DNA of 64,000 nt from Dentipellis sp. KUC8613 (GCA_002286715.1 NSJX01000001.1:2133898-2197897), one strand, 5' to 3'; shown: positions 1-12,900, numbered from the stretch's first letter. A program made the numbers and translations. The notes: generated by a model from the sequence alone, not told the origin.

Positions 1-690
1 AGCCGACGAGACTCAGGTAATGCCGATGAGCTCGTCGGCTACTCCGTCAGTAATGGAGCCACTGGAGCTCCGATGGTGGGCGAGGTAGAACATGGGCGAG
101 CCGACGAGTCTCAGGTAATGCCGATGAGCTCATCGGCTACTCCGTCAGTAATGGAGCCTCTGGAGATCCAATGGTGGGTGAGGTAGAACATGGGCGAGCC
201 GACGAGACGCAGGTAATGCCGATGAGCTCGTCGGCTACTCCGTCAGTAATGGAGCCACTGGAGCTCCGATGGTGGGCGAGGTAGAACATGGGCCAGCCGA
301 CGAGAGTGAGGTAATGCCGAGGGCTCGTCGGCTGCTCCGTCTACCATGGAGCCCCCTGATCTGCGGCAGGGGGTGAGGTAGAACATGGGCGAGCCGACGA
401 GCCTCAGGTAATGCCGATGAGCTCGTCGGCTACTCCGTCAGTAATGGAGCCACGGGAGCTCCGATGGTGGGCGAGGTAGAACATGGGCCAGCTGGCGAGA
501 TTGAGGTAATGCCGATGGGCTCGTTGGCTGCTTCGTGAATCATTGATCTCCGGCAGTGGGTGAGGTAGAACATGGGCGAGCCGACGAGATTGAGGTAATG
601 CCGATGAGCTCGTCGGCTGCTCCGTCAATCATGAGGCCCCTTGATCTCCAGCAGTGGGTGAGGTAGAACATCAGCCAGCTGATGAAATTC
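1..690. repeat. Tandem array of ~98-bp units with internal hairpin
   Basis: About seven units begin near 1, 99, 197, 295, 392, 490 and 579, so the period is 97-98 bp with one shortened unit. Each unit carries AGCCGACGAG followed about 20 bp later by CTCGTCGGCT. These two are perfect reverse complements, so every unit can fold into a 10-bp-stem hairpin. Each also has TAATGCCG and the word GAGGTAGAACATGGGC. The array runs off the left edge of the window. The short open frames across it are products of the repeat and not genes. Confidence 0.93.
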
Positions 691-759
691 TAGGAGCACC
701 CTCCGATTATCATTCAGGCATTCATATTGACCTCAAGCATCGTTTGGAATGACAATGCT

Positions 760-2000
760 CTGCCACGCTTCAGGGGATAATCTCGTAGGGATACTCCGGG
801 ATTCATAATCACATCCAAGATCATAAGCTACAGCAGCACTCTTAGAGATATTTGAGAGTAGAGTACCGGCATTACATGGCAAGCTTGCAGAGGCTTTTTG
901 GCCGTTATGCGTACATCCAAGATAATATGCTACCATGTGATTCTTAAATACGGTGCACCGGAGATAATTTATGACTCTTAAAGTGACTCCGGACTTCTCT
1001 ATCCCATCCAAGATCATATGCTAGTATGGTACTGCTAGATATTCTTGTGAGCGCAGTACCGGCATTAGCAATTAGGCTGGATATGCACTCCTGCACTTAT
1101 TATTGATTCCAGAATCATATGCCACTTTAGTAAGGCTATTTATTTCTCTGCGCAAAAAAGAGAGCCGGCATTAAATGACATGCATATAGATGCACTCCGG
1201 CATCTATGGTCTTATCAACGATTGTATACTACTATTGTCTTCTTTATTTAAAAGCACTGATAATGCTGTGTCGCTATGTAAAGTGACTCCGGGATCTGAA
1301 ACGGCATCCAAGATCATATACTACCATGCAAGTCTTCATTTCCGGAGCACCGGCATTGGATGACTAGGCTGTAATACGATCCCTGGCATTTACGATTACT
1401 TCAAAGATTCCATGCCACTATGTTAGAGCCAACGTTCTGTAGAATCAGCGTATCGGCATTAATTGATGTGTTTGTAGAAGCACTCCGGCTTCTACTATCA
1501 CATCCAACATCAGATACTCGGGCGCAATCCCTCACCTCAGAGCACTAAAATTGACTCATGGTTTCGTTAAGTGATCTCGGCCTTTATAACCGCATCTAAG
1601 ATGATATGAGAGCCTGGTAATTTCCAATATTCTTGAGAATGATGCACCGGCATTAAATTATTGATGATAGGTTATAAGATGGTATGGTACAGGAGAATCC
1701 TGAGCAAAATAAGCCATATCGACCGGGACCTACATTACGACTCTGTAGAGGTCCTCTGACGTTTATGATCGCTTTGAAGATCATATGCAAACGTTAATAA
1801 CACAGCACCGACATTGAGCCATGGTTTCAGAAACGTATTCCGTTCGCTCCACTCGCATGCAGAATTATATGCTGCATCACTACCCGCAAGGATCTCCGAT
1901 AGATTAAGATGCTGCATTACAGTATGACTCTGTATAGCCATGTCGGCCTTTAAGGTGTCTTCTGCAGTCATTGACCATCACAGTACTCCGGCAGTATGGA
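760..2000. repeat. Diverged ~100-bp tandem array (left subterminal region)
   Basis: The word (A/T)CCGGCATTA or a close variant occurs near 866, 1059, 1165, 1350, 1453, 1647 and 1808. Weakened copies sit at the expected intermediate places, for example 958 and 1543, which gives an underlying unit of about 100 bp. Within each unit an ACTCCGG box and a CATCCAAGATCATATG-like box recur in the same order. The units are heavily diverged but the boxes are preserved. No gene is visible. By position it is the left subterminal region of the KDZ-class element. Confidence 0.75.
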
Positions 2001-2029
2001 GAAGCAAGCATTGGTTGCAAATATCTACA

Positions 2030-2275
2030 ATATCAAAGGTCTCTGGCAACAGAAGAACGTACTTTGGCAGCAGGAAAACATACTACAGCAGCAGGAGAAC
2101 ATACTCCGGAAGCAAGAGAACATACTCCGGCAGCAAGGCAACATACTCCGGCATCAGGAAAACATACTCCGGCGGCACGGATACATACTCCGGCATCAAG
2201 AAAGCATACTCCGGTAGTAAGGAAACATACTCCGGCAGCAAACAAAGATACCCCGGTAGCAGCAGAACGTGAGTG
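2030..2275. repeat. 21-bp minisatellite with CCGG core
   Basis: About eleven copies of a 21-bp unit built around ACATACTCCGGCAGCAAG, with point changes between copies. Because 21 is a multiple of three and the unit lacks stops in several phases, three forward frames and one reverse frame stay open. That is expected of such a repeat and is not evidence of coding. It extends the CCGG-rich array that precedes it and ends about 250 bp before the first gene of the element. Confidence 0.88.
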
Positions 2276-2528
2276 AACTCAGAATCATATTGAAAGGGTT
2301 ACATGGCGCAGGAAAGTCAACATCTAACACTCTGGGAGGCATTCGATGTCTTTCAGCTATTCCCTCCTAATTCCGACGTCATTAGCCTCTGATTCCATTC
2401 TTCCCTGGAGTTTCTGAGCCTTGTCTTGGAGAGTGTGGATCTGATGTTTCGTGCTCCCGACAATATGAGCGAGGCGACTTTCATTTCCTATTCTTAATTT
2501 CTGTAGAGGCAATAACAATGAGCGGATG

Positions 2529-3763
2529 TCAATGTGAGGGGAAGAAACTGAATGCTCCTACCCTATGCTCAAAGCGGATTGCGGAGGTCCATTCCTGCAA
2601 CACATCAGGGAATGCATTCTCGAGAGCCATTACAGCTTCCGGCCCGTCCCAAACCTCCCATCTCACCAAGCTTATCTTCCACCAATGACCAGGTTCGCTC
2701 ATGTCTGAATTGGGCCTGATCATCTCGGCGAAGTCTTCAGCAGTATGATAAAGGGGCCCAAGATCCAGTAGATCATGTGCCTCTTTCACAAACACGTGCA
2801 GTGCGAATGTGAGGAGCTCCGGAATTTGGCGGGAATACCCCCCCAACGTTAGTACAGCTATCGCATAGCAAGCCATTGTCTATAAGAAACACATGGATGA
2901 ATAAATGCGTACTCTAGGCAGTTACATGCCTCACAATTTCAGCAGCAAAGCCTTTAGCAAACCAGTAAGCTTGAAGTCTGTTGCGCCTGGGAGGAATTGA
3001 TTGAATGGCTTCCGCGATCCGATATTCAATGCTGAGAAGAATTTTCTGGCAGATTGTCGCAAATACCAGGCGTAGATCAAATGTCGTATGGTCCACATCC
3101 TTGCATTTCCATGTATAGGTCTCTTCGGATGGCTCCGCTTCTCCAGGTGTTTCCTCATCGTTTGGACTAGAGTCATATATTGTGTCCAGATACCAAGGAG
3201 GTATTCGGCCTCGGAGAGTGTTACAACGCTCTGTAATAAGTTGGATGGCTTGAATTTGCTTCGATTTGAACTGCTGTAAGGCATGCAGGGCGGGCAGAGG
3301 AACACTCCGGTAATCGGGTTCTTTAAACCTTTCTCGGAGCTAGTGAAACAATTGAGAAGCGCGAATTGTGTGCAGTGAATGGTCCACGTACCTCAATATA
3401 TTTTCCGGAAAGGACATGTAGCAATTGAGCCTCCCCATTCATACACTCCGCCGGGACGGGGTCGGCCTCTAACCATGCACATATCTGCATGCTAACTTCC
3501 TGTGGAATGCTGGCTATCTTCCCCTCACTGAGGAAGCAACCACCCAGAACATATACTAGATAAGTCTGCCACGTGTCAGAAAAGCGGTAAAGCAGACAAA
3601 TGAATCCTCTCACCAAGCTTTCTTCCGTGTTGTTATTCCCGTCTAGTGCATCACGGAGAGTCTCGAAGATTTCGGCCTGAGTCCAGGCTATATCGCGAGT
3701 GGAGAGCCTCATGATCTCGCAAGCTGTGAGACGACAAGCAGACGTGTTCACCAATTCTGGCAT
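2529..3763 (-). CDS. Unknown 378-aa protein, accessory gene of the KDZ element
   Basis: I do not recognise the family. Three exons fit: 3763-3392, 3339-2926 and 2879-2529, with 52- and 46-nt introns (GTACGT...TAG, GTAACT...TAG). Their sum is exactly 379 codons including the stop. The middle exon matters because its true frame has no long ATG-initiated run and is easily missed. The predicted protein is soluble, largely helical, and has no signal peptide, membrane segment or cysteine cluster. It has an acidic stretch in exon 2 (about residues 180-200) and ends with an aromatic-rich region containing GHWWK. It lies between the left subterminal array and the KDZ transposase, on the same strand and about 200 bp downstream of its stop, so it probably travels with the element. 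Function is unknown. Confidence 0.65.
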
Positions 3764-3967
3764 GATGCCGGAGCACTTACATGGTTTCAGACACCGGCCG
3801 GCATTGCGCGGCCTTGTTATGCATCATGTGCACTCCATCGGCATCACTCGGCACTTTCTTACACGCTTTGGTAACCGGTTCCGGTGCTTTGCAATTCGAC
3901 CTTCTATGTTGCTGTCCTGGGGTTACGCCTACGAGCTAGGGATAGTGTACATGAGGTGCCAGTAACG

Positions 3968-6900
3968 CTACTGATTCTGTACGTCTGTAAACAAGGCCTG
4001 AGATCGCCTCCCCAAGCTCGTCCAAAGCGACACTTGCTTGGCTGCGTAACTCCGGTGACCGGGTGCAACGACTGGGTCAGCCGCATCGAACAAGCTCCTC
4101 CACCTCTGTGCATTCGTACCACATGCCTTCACCATTCTGGCCATCTCCTTCTTCAAAGCTCGGTACTCTTCGCCCCACCGGTCGCGTTGGGCCTGAGCGC
4201 GGAGCCAGTGGACGCGATAGACTGGGTGATCATTGGAGTTAGCTTAAGCATGACCGGAATAACAAGAATCTTACACTCTGACATCCAATCGTCCTCCGTA
4301 GATGCCTCCTTTGCTCCCAAGCTCCAAAACCACGGGAGAATGGCGTTCCTCTGACCAGTCACCTTGGGATCAATAACTACCGTTTTGACCTTGAGATCCT
4401 CTTGCGACAGTATGCGATACTCATTGAGGATTTCGTCTGACGCGTGAAGTTTCACTAAGGCATTACGAGCGCGCGAGTATACTCGTGAGTGTTGTTGCAC
4501 AGTCTGCTCTACGCTGACAACCTCATTCCATGCCCGGGTCTTCATGCTTTGGCTTTTTGCATGCCGTACTTTGGTCCGGAATAGGAATGCCTTGTGGCCC
4601 AATGCAATGCGAACCTGATGGAGGGCGTCGTTAATCTGTCCAACGCGGAGAGCGACCTCCTGCTTCACCATTTCTTGTATCCCCAGCGTTTGGCATCCCT
4701 CATCTCCGAGACTCGACGGCAAAGTAAGAACAAACTTCTCCGCGGGGATGGCAGATCCCTCGGCACGATTACTGTAAGGTTCTGGTTCGTCGGCATCATC
4801 CTCTTCGCCAGATGAGTCGTACTCTTCACCAAGCTCGGTCTCCTCCAGATCGCCTATCATCTTACTTAGGAAGTCCGGGTCCTCGTCGGCGATGTCAGGG
4901 GCTTGTTGAGTAATAAAGCTTCTGGCCTGCTTCTCAAATGCATCAATGTGGATTTGGAGCCGGCGTCGTCGGTCTTCAACCAAATTTCTCATTTTAATGG
5001 TCGGGCTCCGCCCAAGCTTTCGGATGTGGGCGGCAAGGTGAAGCCTGCAGATTATATGAGTTACAATGAGAATGAAACTACTGAGCTATACGCACTGGGT
5101 TTCTTGGATCTTAATTCCGGTTGAGATCCAGGCAGCAGTGCCACGTATCAACCCGGTCTTCACCTCTTTCTCAGTCAGATCATACTGACAAGTCGACTTT
5201 CCCGGACCTGTGGAGATTTGTTACAGTTGGTCAATGATCCATGGGACTGCACTCACGTTTGTTGAGCTTGACGTCATAAATGTCCATGAGCGAAGGATCC
5301 TTGTCACGGTTCTCTTGAGCATGCTTGTCCGCTCTAATCCATTCCCTGACGGAATTGGGATCCGCGCTATCCGTGAGCTTGACCAGGTATTCCGATGTTT
5401 CCTTCACAGCCACGACCGCCTTCTTGTACTTTTTACAGAGTACTTTGGCTATACGCCCGGGGTTATCAATTCGAATGATTTTCACGCAGAGAAATGTTTA
5501 CGCACGGACTGCAACGGTTTTCTTCCAATTTGAATCACTCATGTGATCATCCAGAATCTCTCTCCGGTGCGAGTACACCATGGATTTTGTACTCCGAGCA
5601 ACCTCATTCAGTGGCCACCATAACGGTTCGCAGGTCTCTCCATCGACTTGTCTAGCACCTATGATGTAATTGGGAGAATACCGAGCAAGGCATTCGTCCT
5701 TGTGACCATGTACATGGAAAAGGCCGATTCCTTTCTTCACAGTCATCCCCGCCGGCATTTCCAGATAAGGGCTCTCGTCAAAGCGCTTCACCAGGCGCTT
5801 CGAATACTGACACATTATGTCGTATAGCAAGAGCATCAGATATAGAAACGAAAAAAATCGAGCCGCCATGGATAGGCTATAATCCATGTTCATTTGCCTT
5901 CGGAAACTGTCAGAAAAGATGCCGAAGGCAAACGAGGTGAAATGAAACGTACATCTCTGCTCCTTGGAAGTCCACAACGGTGTTCGGAACAAAGCAACCA
6001 TGCATGCAGACAATAGCTCCCAAGCCGGTGCTTGAAAGGTGATCGCACTTGGCGTTCACTTGCTTGACTGCCTTGTGATCGTGGCAGGTGGATTTCTGAA
6101 AAAGCCGTCGGTCATATTGACATCTCTGCAACTCCGAAAGGAAATGAGCTACCTCTCGGAATTCCACAGCGACGTCCAAGTGTTTTCGATAACGCGGACG
6201 CGCCGTCATAAATCCGGATCCCTCACTCAATACCACATCGTTTTCAGGTCGTCGCATCTTGAGGCAAGAGTTTTCGTAGTTGCCGTCCATTGCAAGGACG
6301 ACCATGTTCGACAACCTACGAGAAGTTTAGATTCGAGATGAGGGTTAAAAAAAGCGTACGCACTGATCCGGATCATCTCTCCAGTTGTCTTCCATGTTGA
6401 ACGTATCGCGTGGGCATATCAAGCAGAATAGCGCCATATCCCCTTCTCCCGGCATCGTATCCTGGTGCCCCCACCCATGCCATCTTCTATACTTGAGATC
6501 TCTCCACTGCCTAGATACTCTGAGAAGTTCCCGGTAGCGATTCTGCATTCGAAGTCGTCAGCCCTGGATATGAAGACTACAATAAAAAGCTGACCGGTAC
6601 GGAGTGAGGAAATGCCGGATTGGTGAGACGGCGAAGCTTTCCAAAGAAATGGAACGCGGTGGTCTTGCATTCAAGATTATCTAATCTCTGCTCATCAAGA
6701 ACCTGGAATGTAAAAGCTGTCTTCGGAGATTTGAACGTTGCCGGAAATAAGCCGTGCCGAAAAAGCTGCATGTGATGGTCTTCTTCCTTGCATTCGCACC
6801 AGTTAATGCCGATGAGATGAACTCCGGAGCTGTCTACAACATGAATCATGGGGTTACCCCACATATCAAGCTCTGTAGGCTTCACGTTCGTGCGCTCGAG

Positions 6901-7921
6901 GTCGTCGGTATCTTCCCAGTCACAGTCTTCCGCAAGCTCATCTTCTTCCATTGCATCGGCATCGTCCAACACTGGTATTTGGGCGTCGGCAATGACATCA
7001 TGTACACCGTCTACGTCCGGAGGTATTGGGCCTTCCTCAGAGATACTTGCGACAGCTGTCGCCCCACCAATGGAAGAATGCCGGACACGATTAGAGGGTG
7101 TTTCCGAAGCGTTGGAACAGCCGGGAGTATCGTCTCTATGCTGGAATGGGTGCGAAAGCTTTTGCCGCTTTCGTCCATGTACATCGCTGTGCTGCGACGA
7201 GGAAGGAGTCGAGCCTTGTTCCGGTATCGCTGTGGATGGTTTTACCGTCTCCGGAGAGGGCTGCCCCAGTGAAGGAGAAGGATTGGTTGGAGTGTCATAT
7301 CCAGGGAATCGATGAGCTGTCGATGGGCAGGGCCTCCCGCGATGCCCTAGCGGGATGAAGACGCCAACGCTATGCAGCCAGTCGTCCTGATAATGTGTTC
7401 CGGTCCACTTCTCAACACGATGAAAAGGCATGGGCATGTGAGCACGCCGACAGCACGTAGCACAGTAGACGGGCTGCGGAATGCAATCCTTGCATCTCCA
7501 CAAGGCTCTATCTGGACATCCAGGGGTGCTGCAAACTAATAATGGCGCCTGGCGCTCCAGAATTGTATGCAAATATGAGTCCCTAACGAGAAGGTACTCC
7601 GCTAGCCAGTGGTGGGATGCCTAAACGCGTTGAATGAGCACTGGAGCTCGGGTGCAACGGAAACGTACTCACCAGCTTTTTGAGAGGAGTCCGTGACAGC
7701 AACAACGCCGACGGCGGTCCTTCTGCCTCTCCAAGGTCATTCCATCCGGCGGGCTGAGAGGTCGATGCACTGGGTAGATTTTTCGGGGGAACTGAAGGGG
7801 AGAACGTGGACGCTTCTGACGCCTTGACAATTTTTTTGGTCGTACGGCGACCGCAACCATTCTTAGTATATGAGAATGCCACCTGAACCGCATCTACTCC
7901 GGGGTTGAATCGCTTGGCCAT
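3968..7921 (-). CDS. KDZ (Kyakuja-Dileera-Zisupton) transposase with CxC2 zinc cluster
   Basis: This is a DNA transposase of the KDZ superfamily, expected to cut and move the surrounding element in the nucleus. Nine exons fit (7921-7669, 7601-6595, 6542-6364, 6315-5953, 5906-5506, 5448-5257, 5207-5096, 5044-4275, 4221-3968), summing to 1,177 codons with no internal stop. A Cys/His cluster at about residues 105-190 (CSTPGC, WRCKDC, CATCC, PFHR, then LGH..RPCP) matches the CxC2 domain that precedes many KDZ transposases. The catalytic region follows: MDGNY (Asp about 490), LLYDIMCQY (Asp about 630), the FHVHGHKDEC block near 665, and GETCEPLWW (Glu about 691 or 694). A C-terminal charged helical region includes EDRRRR and a WLRAQAQRDRW motif. 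With no frameshift or lost motif, it looks functional. Individual intron borders are my inference. Confidence 0.9.
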
Positions 7922-8058
7922 AGAAGTTAATGATGAAGAGATAGTGATTGAAAAGGTAGTAGAACAGAATCAACAAACGAAAGAGAGTCCGACTGCGGTA
8001 GCCACGCGTTCCCGATTACGAGTGCTCCAGGGACAAATCCGGCTTACTGACTACTGCC

Positions 8059-9343
8059 CTATGCGCCGTAGTAACACCCATCATAACCTCTCTCCACCTT
8101 CCTCATGTTTGTCCAGTCCGCTGTGGGAATTCCTAAAGCACGATGAACGCTATCTCGCATCCAATATGCATAGCAGATGCGGTCGGCCTCGCAAGGTGGT
8201 ACTTCGTGTTCAAATGCCTTCCCAGAGATGGCTACAATCGTTCCGCATGTGTAGGACAGCTTGGTATTCAATCCGGGGAGATTGAGAGTCGTGTATCCAT
8301 AAGGCCCAATAGTTGCGAGGATATCGAAATACTCATGTCGTGAATTGAAGTCCCGATGGCACAGCATTTGCCGGTTCGATATGATCGACACTCCGCTGAA
8401 GACTGTAGACCAGCAAAGGACCACATTTGAGAGGTCCGATCGCTCGCTCAGTTTCCTCATCGCAGCCATGCCTGCCAAATACAAGTCCGGGTGAATGACT
8501 TTGAGCGCGGCGGTTACCAGTCCGTTGGACTCTGATATATCGTCTAGCCATTTCTGGGCACGCGGATCTTTGAAACTGGAAGACGAGCGAAGATCCGATG
8601 CCCGGCCCTGCAATATGATGTGAGAAATTGGATATCAGGCATCGTAAAGTCTCTGACCAAGTGTCCCAAAGCGAACCAAGCCGGGCATAAGTCCGCACAC
8701 CCGGGGTAGACCTGATCGCAGTCCTCAGCATCCCGGTACAAGTCCGGCACGTGCCTAGACGAGTGTTGACTCTTCCTACTCTTCTCCAGCAGTGCGTTTA
8801 GGCCTTGCATTGCAGCAATCATGGTTTCCTGCACTCCGGTCAACAAAGACGGGGGCTCAGAGACGTGTATATCACCTGCCGAGATTCGCGGAGAGCACCG
8901 GGCAAGAAGAAACAGATCGGCCGACCTCCCGTATCAACAATTGCGGTTGGAGAAGTAAACGATCGAGTGTTCCCATCACTCCACATTTGCTGTGGTGGAA
9001 ATTTCTTCCGGAGCTCCGCCTCCTTAGCCGGTCCTGCAGCAGATGGAACATGCTCGCAATACCGTTTCGCATCCACGGAGATTGCGACTGACAATGTCGA
9101 TAATTCTCTAGGACTGGAACGGCGGCAGCAATCATACTCACCCTGATTATGAGTAGCCGCGACTAGCAGCAAGCATATGTGATCCAAGTCACATATGACA
9201 TTTACATTCAGATGCTCCAGCATAGCCTTCGGCGGCTCGGGAATTGGGGTTCCTGGAGCTAGGGACTTGCTATGCAAATATCGGTAACGAAGGTAATCCG
9301 CCATAGCGTCGGTTTTCTGCAGGACACGAGAGATATCCGCCAT
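8059..9343 (-). CDS. TET/JBP-like 2-oxoglutarate/Fe(II) dioxygenase
   Basis: Predicted nucleic-acid base oxygenase of the TET/JBP family. Characterised relatives oxidise 5-methylcytosine or thymine in DNA using Fe(II) and 2-oxoglutarate. Four exons (9343-9142, 9087-8876, 8828-8658, 8607-8059) sum to 378 codons. The HxD iron motif is HRD at about residues 279-281, in CHRDFNSRHEYF. A second His lies at about 329 (AFEHEV), and an Arg suited to binding 2-oxoglutarate lies in DRICYAYWMR (about 338-346). Upstream, IVDTGGRPICFFLPG resembles the family's N-terminal strand. The gene is 138 bp upstream of the KDZ transposase on the same strand, and such pairing is typical of mushroom genomes. All metal ligands are present, so activity is plausible. 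Substrate is inferred only. The last intron uses a weaker GTCAGA donor. Confidence 0.87.
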
Positions 9344-9916
9344 CTCCAGCTCCGAAGAGTGGGCGTGAAAGGTGGTGCGCGTCGGAGTAAGAAAAGTGCA
9401 CGATGTAAAAAAGTAAGAAGGGAGACGAGGTCAAGGTGAAGACGGGAACACATTGCTGGTGGTAATGATACCCTACGCCCCAGCCGGCAATCTAATTCTG
9501 TCCATCATTAGTAAGTGGTAGAGAAGGGTCGGCTTTGTCCGGTATCCCTCCGAGCAGACCGGAATGACGTAGGGATGGTCCGTGGAGTCCTTGAAAGCTG
9601 CTTGAGGCCGGGTTAAGGTTACAAGTTCGAGTTCACAGAAATGCTGCTAGAGAAGCAAGGAATAACACTGAGCAGAAGAACCTTTGACGGTTATGTAGAG
9701 GGTCTCATGGGGAATCAGTGGAATGTAAAGGGCCCGTGTGGAGATGTGTAGAACAGATGTTGCGGACCAAGGGACTTCGCAAGCAGATGCCATGGACCGG
9801 TCTATGGCGGCATAAAGTGCTCGAGCGCATGAGATGAGCAACGCGTCTTGAAAGTGCATTGGACATCTGTGTTCTCTTCACCTCTACTGCCATCGCTCCC
9901 TCCGTCCTCCGCTCCC
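9344..9916. promoter_or_regulatory. Divergent promoter region between dioxygenase and charged-protein genes
   Basis: A 573-bp gap separates the starts of the TET/JBP gene (-) and the next gene (+), so it must hold both promoters. I see no clear TATA box and no strong repeat. No further gene is supported. Confidence 0.5.
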
Positions 9917-12900
9917 ATGGCACAGATACAATACACCGCCCCCCAGCTGGACTGGCTTAGAGCTCGACTGCCTGAATTCAAGGATGCTTCGTCAGCGGAA
10001 CTGAAACAAGTCACTTCAGCGATCGTCCACGACTTTGACGCACAGTGGCCTTTCAGCAAAACAGTGCCCATGGAGAATGCAAGGGAAAGGAAGGTTCGTG
10101 CATGCCTCAGCTTTGGAAACTAATAGGCGGACTCATTGTATACACAGGATCTCATTCTATGGCTTTATGTCCATGGCAGGAAGCGGCAGGTCAATGCTGG
10201 AACGAAATGTGTCCGCCGATGGAGCCGGAAAGGAGTTACAGCGCATTACCATAAGGCTGAAATTCACGAGGAGATTCTACGCTTGGCACCGGGATCAAAG
10301 CCAGGGACACCAGCGTACATCAAACACTACCAAGCCGGACTCACAGCGATGGAGAGCAAGCTATCCCCGGAGATGTTGGAGACATACGAGAAGCTGGCAG
10401 AATCATGGTCAAGCTGGTCTCCTCCAGAGGAGGTCCAGGATGCGTGAGTGATACACTGTCCTTCTTTTCCTTGCGCTCTATTTGTGACTCCGTTCCTGCA
10501 GATACAACGCTCGGAAGGGAGCGTCAATCCTACTTGATATGGCAACTACGCTTCAGCGTCAGCTCGGAATGAGCGTGGTATTCTTAGTTGCAAGGGTGAA
10601 GTCTGCGTACAATGGCGGAGGAGCCGAGTACGGCATGTAAGCAACGTCTGCTATCAGGGAATGACATAGACTTATCCACACGCAGTCATGACTTCGGCGA
10701 GACGTTGGGTCACCCTACCCTAGCGCAGCTTGTTCCTACCTGGGATCAGGAGCCCATTTCCATTGGTATCAAGAAGTTTTCGGAGGAACTCAGCGGTATG
10801 TCGAGCGGATTTCTCAGATCCCATTGTGTCTCACTGTGTTATAAATTAGCTGTCCGGACAGGCGCTCGGAACTTCACCGCCGTAAAGGAAGACCTTCCTA
10901 CAGTGCATGACATTAAATGCGGCTCCGACGGTCACCCAATTCTTCCTGAAATTAGCAAGGCACCAACGTTGAACTGGAAGAAGGCGGTAATTCGGATCTT
11001 CTTTCTCCGATGCTATAGTGAGTCCGAGCCTCTGCCTTATCGCCGCACAGATGCTGACAGCCACGCTTACACAGATAAATTGTATCCCGCAGCGAAATCT
11101 ATACCATGGTCTGCGATATCCCAGAATGTGGAAGATTACTTAGATCCCGAGTACCTTCCAGTGCACGGGACGTTTGCAGAACCGTCCAGGCTTCGCGAAT
11201 ACGATTGCAATACCCTATTAGAGCTCTGGGCATCCCGACAAGACAACGGGAACATTCCGCTGCAGTTTAAAGCTATCTACTACGAGGGCGAAGCCGTTGC
11301 AGCTGCCGACATTCCGGAAGCCATTCGGTCTGGCCATCGTCGCACAAAGGCGCCTCCGTCTGGACATGAGGAACTTGCTATCGAGATCACCGGATTGGGC
11401 GAGCCGGTTATTCCGCCGGTTACGGGTACAGGAGATGCCGGGGCCGAAGCCGAAGACACCGAGATGCCGGAGGCGTCTCGTCCGGAGGATACCGAGAGTC
11501 CAGTGGGGACAGGTGCCGGTCGTAAAGGGAAGAGCAAGGGTAATAACAGAAAGGAGGAGAAGGTGAAGCGGATGCAGAAGGCCAAAGCGGATAAGAAGGC
11601 GAAGGCCGACGCGAAGGCCATGGCTAGAGCAGAGGCTAAGGCAAATGCGAAGGAAGCGTCGAAGCAGAAGTCAATCGCGAAGGGAAACGCGAAGGGAAAG
11701 GGAAACGGAAAGGGAAAGGGAGGGGGAAACGGAAAGGGAAAGGCGAAAGCAAAAGCAAAAGCGAACAAGAGCATGCTTGATTCAGAGACGGAGACGGAAT
11801 CGGAGGAATACTTCGAGCTCTCGGGCGTTGGCAGTGAGAGTGAGGAGGAGGAAGAAGTCCCTTCTATTCGCAAGGTACGCTTTTATCAATATCCGTCGCT
11901 CGTGGCGTCCAGTTCATTTGCATGAAGAAGAGATCCGGAGACTCAAGCTCTGAGGATGGCACAGACCCTTATGGAATGCAGCCAAAAGCCATGATGAAAT
12001 ACTTCCACACCCTTTCAGTGGAAGCAGATTACCAGGCTCTTCTTGACTTTCTCGAGAGGCTAGATGTACGTCCTCGCCGTCAGAATATCTACGCATAACT
12101 CTGATCGCATTACAGCCCGACCATATGCTCAGCGACGATTCCGATGACTCCGATCGTACTGAAAGCGGCCCGAGATATCCCAAATGGCTCCACATGGGCT
12201 CAAAAATGCCGTCGCTTCCCCAGAAGGTCCATGAGGATCCTGCAGCCTACTTGCGGCTCAAGGAATGGTTGAAGATCGAATCGGTATTCAGCCATAGGAC
12301 CCGCAACCCAGTTTCCTACATCGATGCAGCCCTTGCTTGCCTCGCTATTGGTCTCACGCTTCGCGACTTGGCTCTGGGTCAGTTCAGTGCCAATGATCCG
12401 GATGAGGAGGCGGGAACAGCTGTACCGGAATTCGTACAGTCCTCTAAGATTCCCTTCTCCGAGGTCAATCAGTACCTCTTACCACTTTGTAATCGCATGC
12501 GCTCCTGGTTCCAACTATGGGAAGCACGTGGGAGGCCGACAGCAGCTATACCAATCGATCCACGTCCCCGCCCTGTGCCATCGCCGACAATGACGACTCC
12601 GGCAATGTCCCAGACTACTGGCGTGACACCTGCTCATGTCCTCCCTCTTGTAAAGTCAGCATTGCCGAAGGCCAGGCCGGCATATCGTGGTACGGCAGCT
12701 GCTGCCGCTCGGAGTCTGGCAAACGATGCCGAGAGTAATCCAGGGAGTCGTCACCAATCTACACCCAATGCACTTCCTGGCCCCAGTACCGGCCCTGGCA
12801 CCCTTGCATCTGCTGGGACAGCAGTGACTCAAAGTAGAGAGAATATTCCCGGCCCTGACTCCGACACGTTTTCCATCACTCCTGCCGATACTGCTGTTGG

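Noticed and set aside
1..628. Short minus-strand open frames in the 98-bp array
   Set aside because: Repeated translation of the same unit, with no protein-like features.
2030..2275. CRISPR-like regular repeats
   Set aside because: The units are contiguous with no unique spacers, and the host is a eukaryote.
1940..2276. Overlapping open frames giving Tyr-Ser-Gly or His-Thr-Pro repeats
   Set aside because: They are by-products of the 21-bp minisatellite, whose length is a multiple of three. Several frames are open at once.
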